A stretch of DNA of 64,000 bases from CBDFHC01 sp965247585 (GTDB taxonomy: Bacteria > Chloroflexota > Dehalococcoidia > Lucifugimonadales > GCA-2712585): positions 1 to 64,000 of the forward strand of contig CBDFHC010000002.1 of NCBI GenBank assembly GCA_965247585.1, read 5' to 3'. The translations under genes were made by a program, and so were the position numbers. Of the stretch, positions 42,757-51,915 are shown in pieces; the first letter of the stretch is position 1; every line of letters starts with the position of its first letter. The notes below the pieces were generated by a model, which was not told the origin of the DNA, did not search any database, and worked only from the letters and a program-made list of their open reading frames with translations.

Positions 42757-42795
42757 AGGAGACCCGGGTTATGCCCGGGTCTCCTTGCGTTTAGA
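42757..42795 (+). terminator. Rho-independent terminator
   Basis: GGAGACCCGGG / CCCGGGTCTCC forms an 11-bp stem around TTATG, followed by TTGCGTTT. It ends the transcript of the HYHY gene. Confidence 0.75.
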
Positions 42796-42947
42796 CGTTG
42801 TTAGTGAGGAACCACCGGAACGGAACGCCGCGCGGCGGTGGTAGAATCAGGGCGCCCTGGGTGGCGGGAGATAGATGGCTGGGTGAGCCTGCCAAACGTA
42901 GTTTATAACCCTGATTTGGAAAGAGCTGGATTGGGTTGGAGGGCGCG

Positions 42948-44261
42948 ATGATGGAGACGAAACAACCAATCGACAAAGTCGCGGACGTGGTGATCATAGG
43001 CGGTGGGATAGCGGGGTGCGCTTCGGCTTACTATCTTGCGAAGAGGGGCGCCCGGGTGGTGTTGGTGGAGAAGGGGAGGGTAGCGTGGGAGCAGTCGAGC
43101 CGAAATTGGGGGTTCGTGAGGCAGCAGGGGCGGCATCCGTTGGAGATCCCAATGATGTTGGAGGGGAACGGGATATGGCAGGGCCTGGAGAAGGAGTTGG
43201 ACTCGGACGTTGAGTGGGTGCAAGGCGGGAACCTGAGGCTGGCGTCAAACCAGCAGGAGATGGCGCGGGTGGAGCGGATGGTGACGGAGGAGCGGGAGCT
43301 GGGGTTGGACGTGAGGCTGCTAAGCCGACATGAGGTGGAGAAGCTGGTCCCTTCGTTGGAAGGCGAGTGGGGTGTTGGAGGGATGTATACACCGACGGAC
43401 GGCCACGCGGAGCCGATAAAGGCCACGACGGCGCTGGCCCGGGCGGCGCAGGAGAACGGGGCCAAGATATATGAGTACTGCGCCGCGGAGGGTGTTTTGA
43501 CAGCGGGAGGCAGGGTGACCGGGGTGGTGACGGAGCGAGGTGAGGTAAAGGCGCCGGTGGTGCTGTGCGCCGCCGGGGCGTGGTCCAGCCGGGTGGGTAA
43601 AATGGTGGGGCTGGAGCTGCCGCAGCGGAAGGTGCGAGCCACGGTGGCGGCGACGGCGCCGCTGCCGCCCCTTACGCCGTCAGGGGTTTGGGCGTCGGAT
43701 GTTTCGTTCCGGCAGAAGAGGGACGGGTCGCTTTACATCGCGGCGGGGGGAGCGGCGGACGTGGACCTGACGTTGGAGATGCTGCGGCACTGGAGGGCGT
43801 TCTGGCCGGGCTATAGGAAGAACTGGCGGTTGTTCCGATTCCACGTGGGCGGGCCGTTGCTGAATGAGGTGGGAAGGGCGATGCCGTGGTCGGACTCGCG
43901 GAAGCACCCGTTCGGGCACGCGGTGGACGAAGAGCCGAAGCCCAACGTCGCGAAGGTGGAGCGGAGCCTGCGGGCGCTGCGGGAGATGTTTCCAACGCTG
44001 GGAGAGGTGGCGATCATGCGGACGTGGGCGGGATATATAGACGTGACGCCGGACGCGGTGCCGGTGCTTGGAGAGACGCCGGGGCCGGAGGGGTTTCTGT
44101 TCGCTACGGGGTTCAGCGGACACGGGTTTGCCATGGGGCCGGTTGTGGGGCGAACGATGTCAGAGTTGATTTTGGATGGCAAGCCGGGAGTGGATATCCA
44201 CGGGCTGCGGTATAGCCGGTTCGAGGAAGGCGACCTGGCGCCGGCGCGGGAGGTTATTTAG
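42948..44261 (+). CDS. FAD-dependent oxidoreductase of the DAO family
   Basis: It is 437 residues from ATG 42948, which follows GGAGG by seven bases. The dinucleotide motif VVIIGGGIAGCASAYYLAKR is followed by RNWGFVRQQGRHPLEIPMML, and the C-terminus has TWAGYIDVTPDAVPVLGETP and TGFSGHGFAMGPVVGRTMSE, typical of sarcosine-oxidase/D-amino-acid-dehydrogenase-like proteins. It would oxidise a secondary or primary amine with FAD. No partner subunits are adjacent. Confidence 0.9.
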   Translation: MMETKQPIDKVADVVIIGGGIAGCASAYYLAKRGARVVLVEKGRVAWEQSSRNWGFVRQQGRHPLEIPMMLEGNGIWQGLEKELDSDVEWVQGGNLRLASNQQEMARVERMVTEERELGLDVRLLSRHEVEKLVPSLEGEWGVGGMYTPTDGHAEPIKATTALARAAQENGAKIYEYCAAEGVLTAGGRVTGVVTERGEVKAPVVLCAAGAWSSRVGKMVGLELPQRKVRATVAATAPLPPLTPSGVWASDVSFRQKRDGSLYIAAGGAADVDLTLEMLRHWRAFWPGYRKNWRLFRFHVGGPLLNEVGRAMPWSDSRKHPFGHAVDEEPKPNVAKVERSLRALREMFPTLGEVAIMRTWAGYIDVTPDAVPVLGETPGPEGFLFATGFSGHGFAMGPVVGRTMSELILDGKPGVDIHGLRYSRFEEGDLAPAREVI

Positions 44262-44429
44262 GGGCGGGTCGCCGCTTCAGGGGTTGTGGACAAAGCGAGT
44301 TGTGGTTGGCCGCTGTTGCCGTGGCGGAGGGACGCGGCGTTGCGCTTTCCCTGACCGTCTCTCGCGGCGTCTGTTTATACCCAGACCTGGGAAACCCGTG
44401 CTGTTCTGACATCACGCCAACGCAAAGCG

Positions 44430-44586
44430 CTAGAAGACCGCTACGTTACAGTCGATGGGATTAGGGCAAAGGGTACCGCATCAGCGGCGGCGGCCCGCCT
44501 GTGATTGAGGAGTGCGGTCACGGGCCACAGCTCGAGCGTCCGGTGGAGGTCAACTGGGCGGTACCGGAGTTCCCGCAAAGCGGCTG
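44430..44586 (+). pseudogene. Alpha/beta hydrolase with internal deletion
   Basis: The readable pieces are RYVTVDGIRAK and, after a frame change, YRISGGGPPVIEECGHGPQL plus ERPVEVNWAVPEF. The former is a typical hydrolase beginning and the latter its end with the His-containing CGHGPQLERP. The whole catalytic centre between them is gone. This is a small decay remnant in an otherwise gene-free 379-bp gap. Confidence 0.5.
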
Positions 44587-44628
44587 ACGGAAGGAAGCAT
44601 CTGAGCGGAGAGCCGGCGGTACGGCGGG

Positions 44629-44634
44629 TATAAT
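44629..44634 (+). promoter_or_regulatory. Probable -10 box giving a leaderless start
   Basis: TATAAT ends six bases before GTG 44641, so transcription would start at or next to the start codon. Confidence 0.5.
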
Positions 44635-44640
44635 CCGGGC

Positions 44641-45342
44641 GTGGAAGAAGCGGTGCACCTGGCCGGGCTCATCGCCGTTCTGGCGCTCTATAACAACCTG
44701 GCGTATTTCTTCTGGAGAAGACTGCACGGCCGGTTCTACGTCCCGTTGAATCTGTCGTTTCTGGCGCTGTTGCTGATCTGGGCGTGGGTGGGTCTGGGAA
44801 TGTCTGTCCCGGAGCTGGGGTTGTCCGCCGGAAAGGCGGGCGAGAGCTTGCTGTGGGGCGTGGCGGCGGGGATGGGGATAGGCGGACCGGCGTTGGCCAC
44901 TTTGGTGCTGCCCCGGCGTCTCAGAGCGGCGCTCCAGGACCCGAGGACGAAGGGGCTTAGTGGGAGCGGCGCGGCTTATAGGGCGCTTATCAGGATTCCA
45001 CTGGGCACGGCGCTGTTTGAGGAGATGGCGTTTCGGGGGGTGCTCTTCGGGGCGCTGCTCAGTTACGGGACGGTGCATGCGGTCTGGGTCTCAGCGGTGG
45101 TATTCGGTGTCTGGCACGTGGGGCCTATAGTGACGATGGCGCGGCTCCGGGGAACCAGCAGGGGGCTCTTTGTAGTAGCGGTGGAGGGGGTGCTTCTGAC
45201 CACGGCGGTAGGTGCGTTATTGGCGTTGTTCCGGCACTACTCTGACAGCGTGGCGGGCCCCATGGCGGCGCATGGGCTGGTGAACTCGCTGGCGCTGATA
45301 ACGGCTTTCTGGAACGGGAGGGCCGCCTCGGGGGAAGGGTGA
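44641..45342 (+). CDS. CPBP family intramembrane protease (Abi/CAAX-like)
   Basis: This 233-residue membrane protein has the family's motifs: TALFEEMAFRGVLFGALL (EExxxR), VVFGVWHVGPIV (FxxxH) and AAHGLVNSLAL (HxxxN). These hold the active site of CAAX-processing-like glutamic proteases in the membrane. The GTG start is six bases after a TATAAT box, so the mRNA may lack a leader. The substrate is unknown. Confidence 0.88.
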   Translation: MEEAVHLAGLIAVLALYNNLAYFFWRRLHGRFYVPLNLSFLALLLIWAWVGLGMSVPELGLSAGKAGESLLWGVAAGMGIGGPALATLVLPRRLRAALQDPRTKGLSGSGAAYRALIRIPLGTALFEEMAFRGVLFGALLSYGTVHAVWVSAVVFGVWHVGPIVTMARLRGTSRGLFVVAVEGVLLTTAVGALLALFRHYSDSVAGPMAAHGLVNSLALITAFWNGRAASGEG

Positions 45343-45374
45343 TGCGCCGTCGGGCCGAAATGCGGTTGACGAGG

Positions 45375-46832
45375 CTATGCCGGAGAGCGCTTTCGCTTGG
45401 AGTCGCCTACCGCGGAGAGGAGGAGGGTGACGACCTGGAGACCGGCGATGGCGAGGTAGACGGTGCGTAGGCCGGAGACGAAGGCGCTGCCGGCGCCTTT
45501 GCTTTCGGAGATGAGCTTTAGGTTGGACTCGTAGCCCAGGTTGGACATGGTCTGGGTAACGACGACGGTGGCGACGGCTATGCCAGCGACGAAGAAGCCG
45601 GTGCGAAGGAGCTGCTGAAAGGCAGAGATGACGCCGTACTTTTCGAGAGGGACGCTGCTCATGATGGCGTTGGAGTTGGGGGCGATGAACATACCCACCG
45701 CGGCGCCTTGCAACATGATGCCCAGGATGACCAGGCCCACGGAAGAATCCGGCGTAAGCTGGGAAAGGGTGAAAGCGGCGCCAATGGAAAGCGCTGCGCC
45801 GCCGACGTTGAAGATGCGCCATCCAAAAACGTCTGAGAGCCGGCCAGCGATGGGGCCGACCACGGTCATCCCCACGGCCATAGTGGTCATGATGAGGCCG
45901 GCCCGTGCCGGGCCGTAACCGGCGACTCCTTGGATATAGAAGGGCATGAGGAAAAGGACCGAAGCCTGGCTGATGAAAAAGATGGAACGAGCGATCACCG
46001 ACAGGGAGAAGAGACGGGCCCTGAACAGGGTGACGTCCAGAATGGGGAAGGGCGCTCTGATTTGCCAGAGGACGAAGGAGGTCAACAAGATGGCGCAGCT
46101 TCCCAAGAGAAGGGAGCGGTAGACGACGGCCCAGCCTAAGGGATTGGTCATGCCCATGAGGAAAAGGAACAGAGAGGCGGAGGAGAGGATGGCGCCGGGC
46201 CAGTCAAACTTGTCCCGAGTTGGAGAGGCGGTAGACTGGGTAACCCGACGCTCGTCCAGCACGAGGAGGTTGGGAAAGAGGTAAAGTGCGCCCAAGGCGA
46301 CGTTGGCGATAAAGATGGAGCGCCAGCCAAAGGAGTCGATGAAGACGCCGCCGATGGCGGGGCCGATGATGAGGCCGAGTCCGACCATGGTGGTGTGCAG
46401 GCCCAGGGCCTTGCCTCGCTCACCGGCGGAGAAGATGGAAATGAGGATGGCCATCTGATTGCCAACCACCATGCCCAACCCAGCGCCCTGGAGCACCCGT
46501 ACCAGTACCAGGGAAAGAAGGTTGGGGGCTAAACCACCCAACGCGGCGCCGATTATGAAGACGGTCAAGCCCCAGATGTAAACTTTCTTGCGGCCGACGA
46601 TGTCTGATAGGCGGCCCATGGGGAGCACCAGGGCGCTGGTGGCCATCATGTAGGCGGTGGCCAGCCACTGAACGGTGGCCAGGTCGGTGTCGAACTGTTC
46701 AGCGATGGTGGGGAGCGCGATGTTGACCTCCCCGGTGTCGGCCACGGTGAGGAGGGTGCCGATGGCCACCACGGAGGCAGCCCACAGCTTGTAGTTGGGG
46801 CTGGAGCGGATGCGGGTGACAAGATTTACCAC
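45375..46832 (-). CDS. MFS transporter, DHA2 (EmrB/QacA) type
   Basis: This 485-residue protein has about 14 membrane helices. Helix 1 gives GEVNIALPTIAEQFDTDLAT, and VLPMGRLSDIVGRKKVYIWG is the MFS loop. It belongs to the 14-helix drug:proton antiporter group. It converges on the CPBP protease gene with 32 nt between stops. The start codon GTG or later Met remains possible. Confidence 0.86.
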   Translation of the reverse strand: MVNLVTRIRSSPNYKLWAASVVAIGTLLTVADTGEVNIALPTIAEQFDTDLATVQWLATAYMMATSALVLPMGRLSDIVGRKKVYIWGLTVFIIGAALGGLAPNLLSLVLVRVLQGAGLGMVVGNQMAILISIFSAGERGKALGLHTTMVGLGLIIGPAIGGVFIDSFGWRSIFIANVALGALYLFPNLLVLDERRVTQSTASPTRDKFDWPGAILSSASLFLFLMGMTNPLGWAVVYRSLLLGSCAILLTSFVLWQIRAPFPILDVTLFRARLFSLSVIARSIFFISQASVLFLMPFYIQGVAGYGPARAGLIMTTMAVGMTVVGPIAGRLSDVFGWRIFNVGGAALSIGAAFTLSQLTPDSSVGLVILGIMLQGAAVGMFIAPNSNAIMSSVPLEKYGVISAFQQLLRTGFFVAGIAVATVVVTQTMSNLGYESNLKLISESKGAGSAFVSGLRTVYLAIAGLQVVTLLLSAVGDSKRKRSPA

Positions 46833-46956
46833 GGGAAGAAGGGACCCGCGGACCGGCCTGTTATTTGCTGGTTGGTCCTATATGCCATTGCTCTGATTCG
46901 TTCGCCGACCAGGGAGGTGGAACAAGACGCGCTCCGCCCCGTGGTGTGGTGGGGGA

Positions 46957-48000
46957 TTACGAAGCGTTGCGGCGCTCCAGGCTCCATTCTTTGACCGCTT
47001 TAGGAATCTCCAAAAGGTTCTCCAGCTTAGTGGCCAAGGGGACGGCGCACTCGGGGGCGATCATCTGCACGCCGGCGTCCAGGCAGCGATAGACCTCCTG
47101 CCGGACTTCGTCGGGGCCACGGGCGTAGAGGGTCTCCGGGTTGTTGATGTTTCCCACCAGCCGTATTCGACCGGAAACGGTGTCCATGGCCTTCTGGGGA
47201 TCGTTCTTGGAATCAAAGTGGAAGCAGGCCATGCCGGACTGGGCGATGTAGTCCATGCGGTCCAAGGTGTTGCCGCAGATGTGAAGGATGAGGGGGACGT
47301 GGAGCCGTTCAGCCATTTCCTGATGGATTTCCAGGAGGAATCGCTTGTAGTACTCGCCGCTGACGAGGTCGCCGGTGGCGTGGTCTGGGAAGGTGAGGAC
47401 GTCGGCTCCGGCGGCGATCTGGGCCTCGCCGAAGAGGACGGAGATCTCTTTGAGCTTATGGAGGCTTCGCATAACCATATCCGGGTCGTCCACGGTCATG
47501 ATGAGGAAGTTCTCCACGCCGAAGACGTGGTAAGCCAAGGTCCAGGGCCCCATGGTCTTGCCGATGACTGCCACCCGGTTGCCAAACTGGCGGCGCAGGA
47601 TTTCGATGGACTTGGTGATGGTCTGGTTGTCCGGGTGCTCCAGGAAGTTTTTAGGGATGTGGACATCGTCCGGGCCGCGCCAGATGGGGTTGTACATGCG
47701 GACGGTGGGCCAGTTGTCCTTCTCCTCCCACTGCATGTCGCAGCCCAGGGCGGAAGACTCCTGGGTGATGGTGAAGTAGGGCATTACAGAGTCGAAGCCC
47801 AGCTCTGTGTGTCCGGTGGCGGCCAGGCGAGCGGCCAGCTCCGGATCACGGCAAGCGTCCGGGAAGGGGGCGTCCACCAGGTCCATGAGCTCGACGGTGG
47901 CGATGTTGGTGGGGTTGGCCACGGGGGGACGGTCGACGGGCTTGCCCGCCAGGGCGTTGAGGACGCGCTCTCGGGGGGTCATGGTCTCGGCGACGGCCAT
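46957..48000 (-). CDS. Uroporphyrinogen decarboxylase-family methyltransferase-like protein
   Basis: It is 347 residues from ATG 48000 (MAVAETMTPRERVLNALAGK), with AGGAG eight bases upstream; the longer frame is unneeded. The core has VAVIGKTMGPWTLAYHVFGV, DHATGDLVSGEYYKRFLLEI and LILHICGNTLDRMDYIAQSG with a His-x-Cys metal site, typical of MtaA/CmuA corrinoid methyltransferases rather than true HemE. It probably moves methyl groups between a corrinoid and a thiol or folate. The next minus-strand genes belong to methyl transfer too. Confidence 0.86.
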   Translation of the reverse strand: MAVAETMTPRERVLNALAGKPVDRPPVANPTNIATVELMDLVDAPFPDACRDPELAARLAATGHTELGFDSVMPYFTITQESSALGCDMQWEEKDNWPTVRMYNPIWRGPDDVHIPKNFLEHPDNQTITKSIEILRRQFGNRVAVIGKTMGPWTLAYHVFGVENFLIMTVDDPDMVMRSLHKLKEISVLFGEAQIAAGADVLTFPDHATGDLVSGEYYKRFLLEIHQEMAERLHVPLILHICGNTLDRMDYIAQSGMACFHFDSKNDPQKAMDTVSGRIRLVGNINNPETLYARGPDEVRQEVYRCLDAGVQMIAPECAVPLATKLENLLEIPKAVKEWSLERRNAS

Positions 48001-48298
48001 CTTAATTCTCCTGTTGTCCCGGTTTTCAGAGGCGATCATGCAAAGTGATGCGTTTTGTCACTGCGGAGGACTAGAAATCGGGGGTTGGTGCGCACTCCCT
48101 CTTAATCTCCCCCTTGCTAGTCGCAGGTAGAGTAGGGACAGTGCTATTTTCATAGGAATGACATGACTTGTGCGGACGCTCAATATGCGACAAGCTGGCG
48201 CTGAAAATACTGACGAAGGCAAAAATTCACAACCTCAGAGGGGGTTCTCCCCCTCTGCACTGCCCTTTTTCCATCAGCCTGTTAAAGCTCATACGACT
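48001..48298. other. Gene-free stretch with repeat copy
   Basis: No gene found. From 48146 it matches the 3' part of the repeat at 61004-61092 (CATAGGAATGACATGACTTG) and goes on similarly (AAAATACTGACGAAG). From 48058 there is a degenerate piece of the family-1 repeat. Confidence 0.5.
48146..48215. repeat. Interspersed intergenic repeat, family 2, partial copy
   Basis: It begins CTATTTTCATAGGAATGACA, continues TGACTTGTGCGGACGCTCAA and runs on to AAAATACTGACGAAGGC. The same series is found at 61066-61140. Confidence 0.65.
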
Positions 48299-48976
48299 TT
48301 AGGTGGGGGTGAATCCCAGCGTTCCGGTGGTCATCTGGCCGCGGAGCGCCTCGGCGTCCATCATGTTTTCGACAGCGCTGACGTTGCGGGAGTAGGGAAG
48401 GAGCAAGCGGACCAGCTCATCGTGGCGCCAGCGGCAGGGGAAGGTTACTAGGTCGTCACCGACCTTCTCCATTTCGCCGTAGCGGACGAAGCCGGCGACG
48501 ACGAGCCGGAGGCGGGCGGGGATGCTGGGGGCTTCGCCTTCGCCGGAGACCTGGTAGTGCCAACCGGAGTCAGACTCCGAACCAGTGACGGTGAGGGTGA
48601 GCTTGGTCTTGGTGTCTCGGATGGACATGGCGCCATCGAGCGGGGCGTAGTCAGGGCTTTTGCCAACGGCCTGGGCCAGGAGGAACTTGACGGGGCGCGT
48701 GTGTAGGTGGCCGCAGGGGAAAGTGACCTGGTTGTGGGTATTCGCCACGGGAGTTAGGCCGCCCAGGGTTACCATCTGGTCACGGATGGCGCGAATCCGG
48801 TCCTGGGCGCCGGGCTTGAGGCTGAAGGTCCAGACGGTGGCGACGCCGTCCCGGAAGTAGAGGCCAACGCTGATGTCGTGGAAGTGTGGGTCCATAGACA
48901 CCAGCTCCAGACACCTACCGTAGCGCTCCAAAACCTGGGATATAGGAAGCCTGCCGATGGTCTCGCTGGTGGTCAT
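48299..48976 (-). CDS. Uncharacterised protein in the methyltransferase cluster
   Basis: This 225-residue protein does not match a family I recognise. It has one likely Cys/His site (VTFPCGHLHTRPVKFLLAQA) and a related second one (VTFPCRWRHDELVRLLLPYS), which suggests two similar halves. It lies four bases after the homocysteine-methyltransferase-like gene on the same strand, so a linked role is likely. Confidence 0.6.
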   Translation of the reverse strand: MTTSETIGRLPISQVLERYGRCLELVSMDPHFHDISVGLYFRDGVATVWTFSLKPGAQDRIRAIRDQMVTLGGLTPVANTHNQVTFPCGHLHTRPVKFLLAQAVGKSPDYAPLDGAMSIRDTKTKLTLTVTGSESDSGWHYQVSGEGEAPSIPARLRLVVAGFVRYGEMEKVGDDLVTFPCRWRHDELVRLLLPYSRNVSAVENMMDAEALRGQMTTGTLGFTPT

Positions 48977-48980
48977 GCGC

Positions 48981-49901
48981 TTATACTGTCCCTTTCAACT
49001 GCAATGCGGTCCGGAGGGCGCGGATGTGGTCCGGGGTGGTGCCGCAGCAGCCGCCAATGATGTTAACGCCAAGGTCCGCCAGGGTTTTGAACTTACCCGC
49101 CATGAACTCCGGGGTCTCCGGATAGACGATCTCACCGCTCTTGATGGCGGGGATGCCGGCGTTGGAGTGGACCAGCAGGTAGCCGTTTGTGGCGCGGCGC
49201 ATCTCCGCGGCGAGCTCAATCATAACGTCGATGCCGTTGCCGCAGTTGGCGCCGGCGACGTGTGCCCCGGCGTCCAGCGCACCTTTGACGGCGCGCTCCG
49301 GGGTGACGCCCATCATGGTGAAGAAGCCCCGGGGGCCTTTGTCGAAGACCATGGTGGCGATGACCGTGAGATTGGTATGCTCCCGGGCGGCCTTGATGGC
49401 GAGGTTCGACTCCTCCAGGGCGGTCATGGTCTCGATGACGACGGCGTCGGCGCCGCCTTCTTCCAAGGCGACGACCTGCCGGGTGAATGCCTCCAGCATC
49501 TCTTCGTTGGTGACCTCGCCCAGGGGGGCGAGGAACTCGCCGGTAGGGCCGACGGAGCCGACGACGAACCGGCCGGTGGGGGCCTGGCTGCGGGCGTGCT
49601 GGGCGGCCAGCCGGTTGAGCTCCTGGACGCGGTCTCCGTGGCCGTATTTTTGCAGCATAAACTTGTTCCCACCGAAGGAGTTGGTGAGGACCATGTCCGA
49701 CCCGGCGTCAAAGTAGTCCCGAGCCATGCCTTTCACAACGTCCGGGCAACCGTCGTTCATCTCCTCGGGGCAGCCGCCGGGCTCAAGGCCGTGCTGCTGG
49801 AGGTAGGTGCCGGTGGCGCCGTCAGAGATGAGGGTTTCGCCGGCGGCCAGGCGGTCCAGGATTGAGGGTGTAGGGCGCCGGGTGGGGGTCACGGCGCGCA
49901 C
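48981..49901 (-). CDS. Homocysteine S-methyltransferase family protein
   Basis: This 306-residue protein has ILDRLAAGETLISDGATGTY at the start and the zinc ligands in AGANCGNGIDVMIELA and NIIGGCCGTTPDHIRALR, as in betaine-homocysteine and MetH-type methyltransferases. It transfers a methyl group to homocysteine or another thiol. Its start overlaps the PF13769 gene by 13 bases. The cluster lacks an obvious corrinoid-binding protein in the window. Confidence 0.9.
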   Translation of the reverse strand: MRAVTPTRRPTPSILDRLAAGETLISDGATGTYLQQHGLEPGGCPEEMNDGCPDVVKGMARDYFDAGSDMVLTNSFGGNKFMLQKYGHGDRVQELNRLAAQHARSQAPTGRFVVGSVGPTGEFLAPLGEVTNEEMLEAFTRQVVALEEGGADAVVIETMTALEESNLAIKAAREHTNLTVIATMVFDKGPRGFFTMMGVTPERAVKGALDAGAHVAGANCGNGIDVMIELAAEMRRATNGYLLVHSNAGIPAIKSGEIVYPETPEFMAGKFKTLADLGVNIIGGCCGTTPDHIRALRTALQLKGTV

Positions 49902-50230
49902 CAGTGGTCGACGGCGCCGGGGTGTGGAGTTCGGTTGTCGGAGGAGTGGAGGTCACGGACTCTTTTTACGAAGTCTTGCGGAAACGAATTGTTGTAATGA
50001 TCTGCTACCCGGGTGGCGGCGGAAACGGCAGAGCCGTCCGTTTCAGTAAAATCGCTCCATTCCCAGCCCATCAGGTAGTCATCGGTGCCGCCGCTGCCAT
50101 CGAACATAGCGATGGAGTCGACGCCCTGCTGGAAGCGAGGGTCCAGGGGTTGGGAGACCTGACCGCCGTCGTCCTGGGCCTGGACCTGGATGGGAATCTC
50201 CTTCCAGTACATGACGCGATATTTGGCCAC
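49889..50230 (-). CDS. Virulence-factor-domain (PF13769) protein
   Basis: This 113-residue protein starts YRVMYWKEIPIQVQAQDDGG, then LDPRFQQGVDSIAMFDGSGG, a pattern of the small PF13769 family that often sits beside methyltetrahydrofolate/corrinoid genes. It overlaps the start of the homocysteine methyltransferase-like gene, so they are probably co-translated. Its function is unknown. Confidence 0.75.
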   Translation of the reverse strand: MAKYRVMYWKEIPIQVQAQDDGGQVSQPLDPRFQQGVDSIAMFDGSGGTDDYLMGWEWSDFTETDGSAVSAATRVADHYNNSFPQDFVKRVRDLHSSDNRTPHPGAVDHWCAP

Positions 50231-50390
50231 CCGGGTTCTAACCTCTTAGGACTGGTATTTTGCGAGGGGTTTATTTTCCGACCGATTGAAGCAAATTACA
50301 AATCCGGAGCAGCAGGTGGCTTGCGGGTTGCGCTTGTTACACGCTCAGACGTGGTGCTAGCATTGGGGAAACCTTGAGGGAGGTGGGCCT

Positions 50391-51878
50391 GTGGCTGGTG
50401 AAACCACTGACGTATTGGTGAAGGGGGGGCTGCTGGTGTCAGGGGACAGTGTCAGCCGCGCCGACGTAAGGATCAAGGATGGGCGGATAAGCGAGGTGGG
50501 GCCGGACCTTTCAGCGGGAGAAGCGGGGCAGGTAATTGACGCGGCGGGGAAGTACGTGCTGCCGGGGGGGATAGACAGCCACGCCCATCCGGTGTTCGCG
50601 GACAAGATGGACACGTATTCCCTCTGCGCGGCGTACGGGGGCGTCACCACGGTGGCGGCGTTCATAGGCTCCGAGACCCACCGGCACCGGATGTACGGCA
50701 ACGCCTGGGGGGACCGGACGTACAACCCGGACATAGTGAAGGGGTTTATAGAGTACGCCACGGAAACGTCATACACGGACTTCGCGGTACACGGCTTCAT
50801 CACCATAAGGGACCAGGACGACGTTGGAAAGGTGGTGCCGGAGCTTATCCGGATGGGCGTGATCTCGTTCAAGATGTTCATGACCTGGAACCCGTGGGTG
50901 CGGGACCATACGGCGAACGAGATTTCGGTGCCGGACGACGTGCTAATGCGGGTGATGGACCTGGCGGCGCGGGACGGCGGGATGCCGATGGTACACGCGG
51001 AGAACGGCTGCTGTAAGGGGTACCTGGAGCAGCAGTTCCGGTCGCAGGGGAACGTTTCGCGGCGGTACCACCTGCCCTCGGCGCCGAACCTGCTGGAGGC
51101 GGAGGCGGTAAACCGGGCGGCGACGATGGCGACGATTGTGGGCGCGCCGCTGTACCCGGTACACCTGAGCTCCCACGACGTGGTGCCGGTGCTGGAGCAG
51201 TACAAGGACAAAGGGCTCTCGCTGTACGCGGAGACCTGCCCACACTATCTGACGCTGACGGATGATGACCTGTTGGAGAGGGGCTACACGCTGAAGGTGT
51301 CGCCGCCGCTGCGGCAGCAGGAAGACCAGGATGCGATGTGGAAGGGGCTGGCTTCCGGTACGATCAACACGATAGGCAGCGACTTCACGGGCTACACGCG
51401 AAACTTGAAGCTGACCGGTAAGTTGGACGGTGAGGGCGTGGAGCCAGGCCCCGACGGCGAGAATATCTTCGACATAGCGGCGGGACTAACGACGCTGGAG
51501 TTCATGATGCCGGTGGTGTGGAGCCACGGGGTGAACACGGGGAAAATCACACTGCCCAGGTTCGTGCAGCTTTTCTGCGAAAACCCGGCGAAGATATTCG
51601 GGATCTACCCGCAGAAGGGATCGCTGAGCCCCGGCTCGGACGCGGACCTGGTGATCTGGGACCAGACCAGGATGCACGTGGTGGACGAGGAGCACGGCAA
51701 GAGCGACCTGTCCACGTTTAAAGGCATGGAGTTGCTAGGGATGCCGGTGATGACGATGGTGCGGGGACAGGTGGTGGTGGAGGATGGGAAGCTGGTGGGG
51801 AGGTTGGGTGCGGGGCGGTTCGTGGCGGGGAACCCCAACGCGGCGGCGTACGCGCCCAAGGGTTCCGGAGCGGAGTAA
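50391..51878 (+). CDS. Dihydropyrimidinase/allantoinase-like amidohydrolase
   Basis: This 495-residue cyclic-amidase enzyme carries PGGIDSHAHPVFADKM (HxH), the carboxylated Lys in MGVISFKMFMTWNPW, GMPMVHAENGC, YPVHLSSHD and GSDFTGYT. It hydrolyses cyclic amides such as dihydropyrimidines or hydantoins in the cytoplasm with two zinc ions. GTG start 50391 has a GGAGG site upstream. A relative lies at 62709-64000. Confidence 0.9.
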   Translation: MAGETTDVLVKGGLLVSGDSVSRADVRIKDGRISEVGPDLSAGEAGQVIDAAGKYVLPGGIDSHAHPVFADKMDTYSLCAAYGGVTTVAAFIGSETHRHRMYGNAWGDRTYNPDIVKGFIEYATETSYTDFAVHGFITIRDQDDVGKVVPELIRMGVISFKMFMTWNPWVRDHTANEISVPDDVLMRVMDLAARDGGMPMVHAENGCCKGYLEQQFRSQGNVSRRYHLPSAPNLLEAEAVNRAATMATIVGAPLYPVHLSSHDVVPVLEQYKDKGLSLYAETCPHYLTLTDDDLLERGYTLKVSPPLRQQEDQDAMWKGLASGTINTIGSDFTGYTRNLKLTGKLDGEGVEPGPDGENIFDIAAGLTTLEFMMPVVWSHGVNTGKITLPRFVQLFCENPAKIFGIYPQKGSLSPGSDADLVIWDQTRMHVVDEEHGKSDLSTFKGMELLGMPVMTMVRGQVVVEDGKLVGRLGAGRFVAGNPNAAAYAPKGSGAE

Positions 51879-51915
51879 CGGAGTTACGCTGACCTGTTAA
51901 CGCCGGGGAACGGGT

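Noticed and set aside
46957..48000. True HemE (uroporphyrinogen decarboxylase)
   Set aside because: Its H-x-C metal site and gene context fit corrinoid methyltransferases better; no other heme genes are adjacent.
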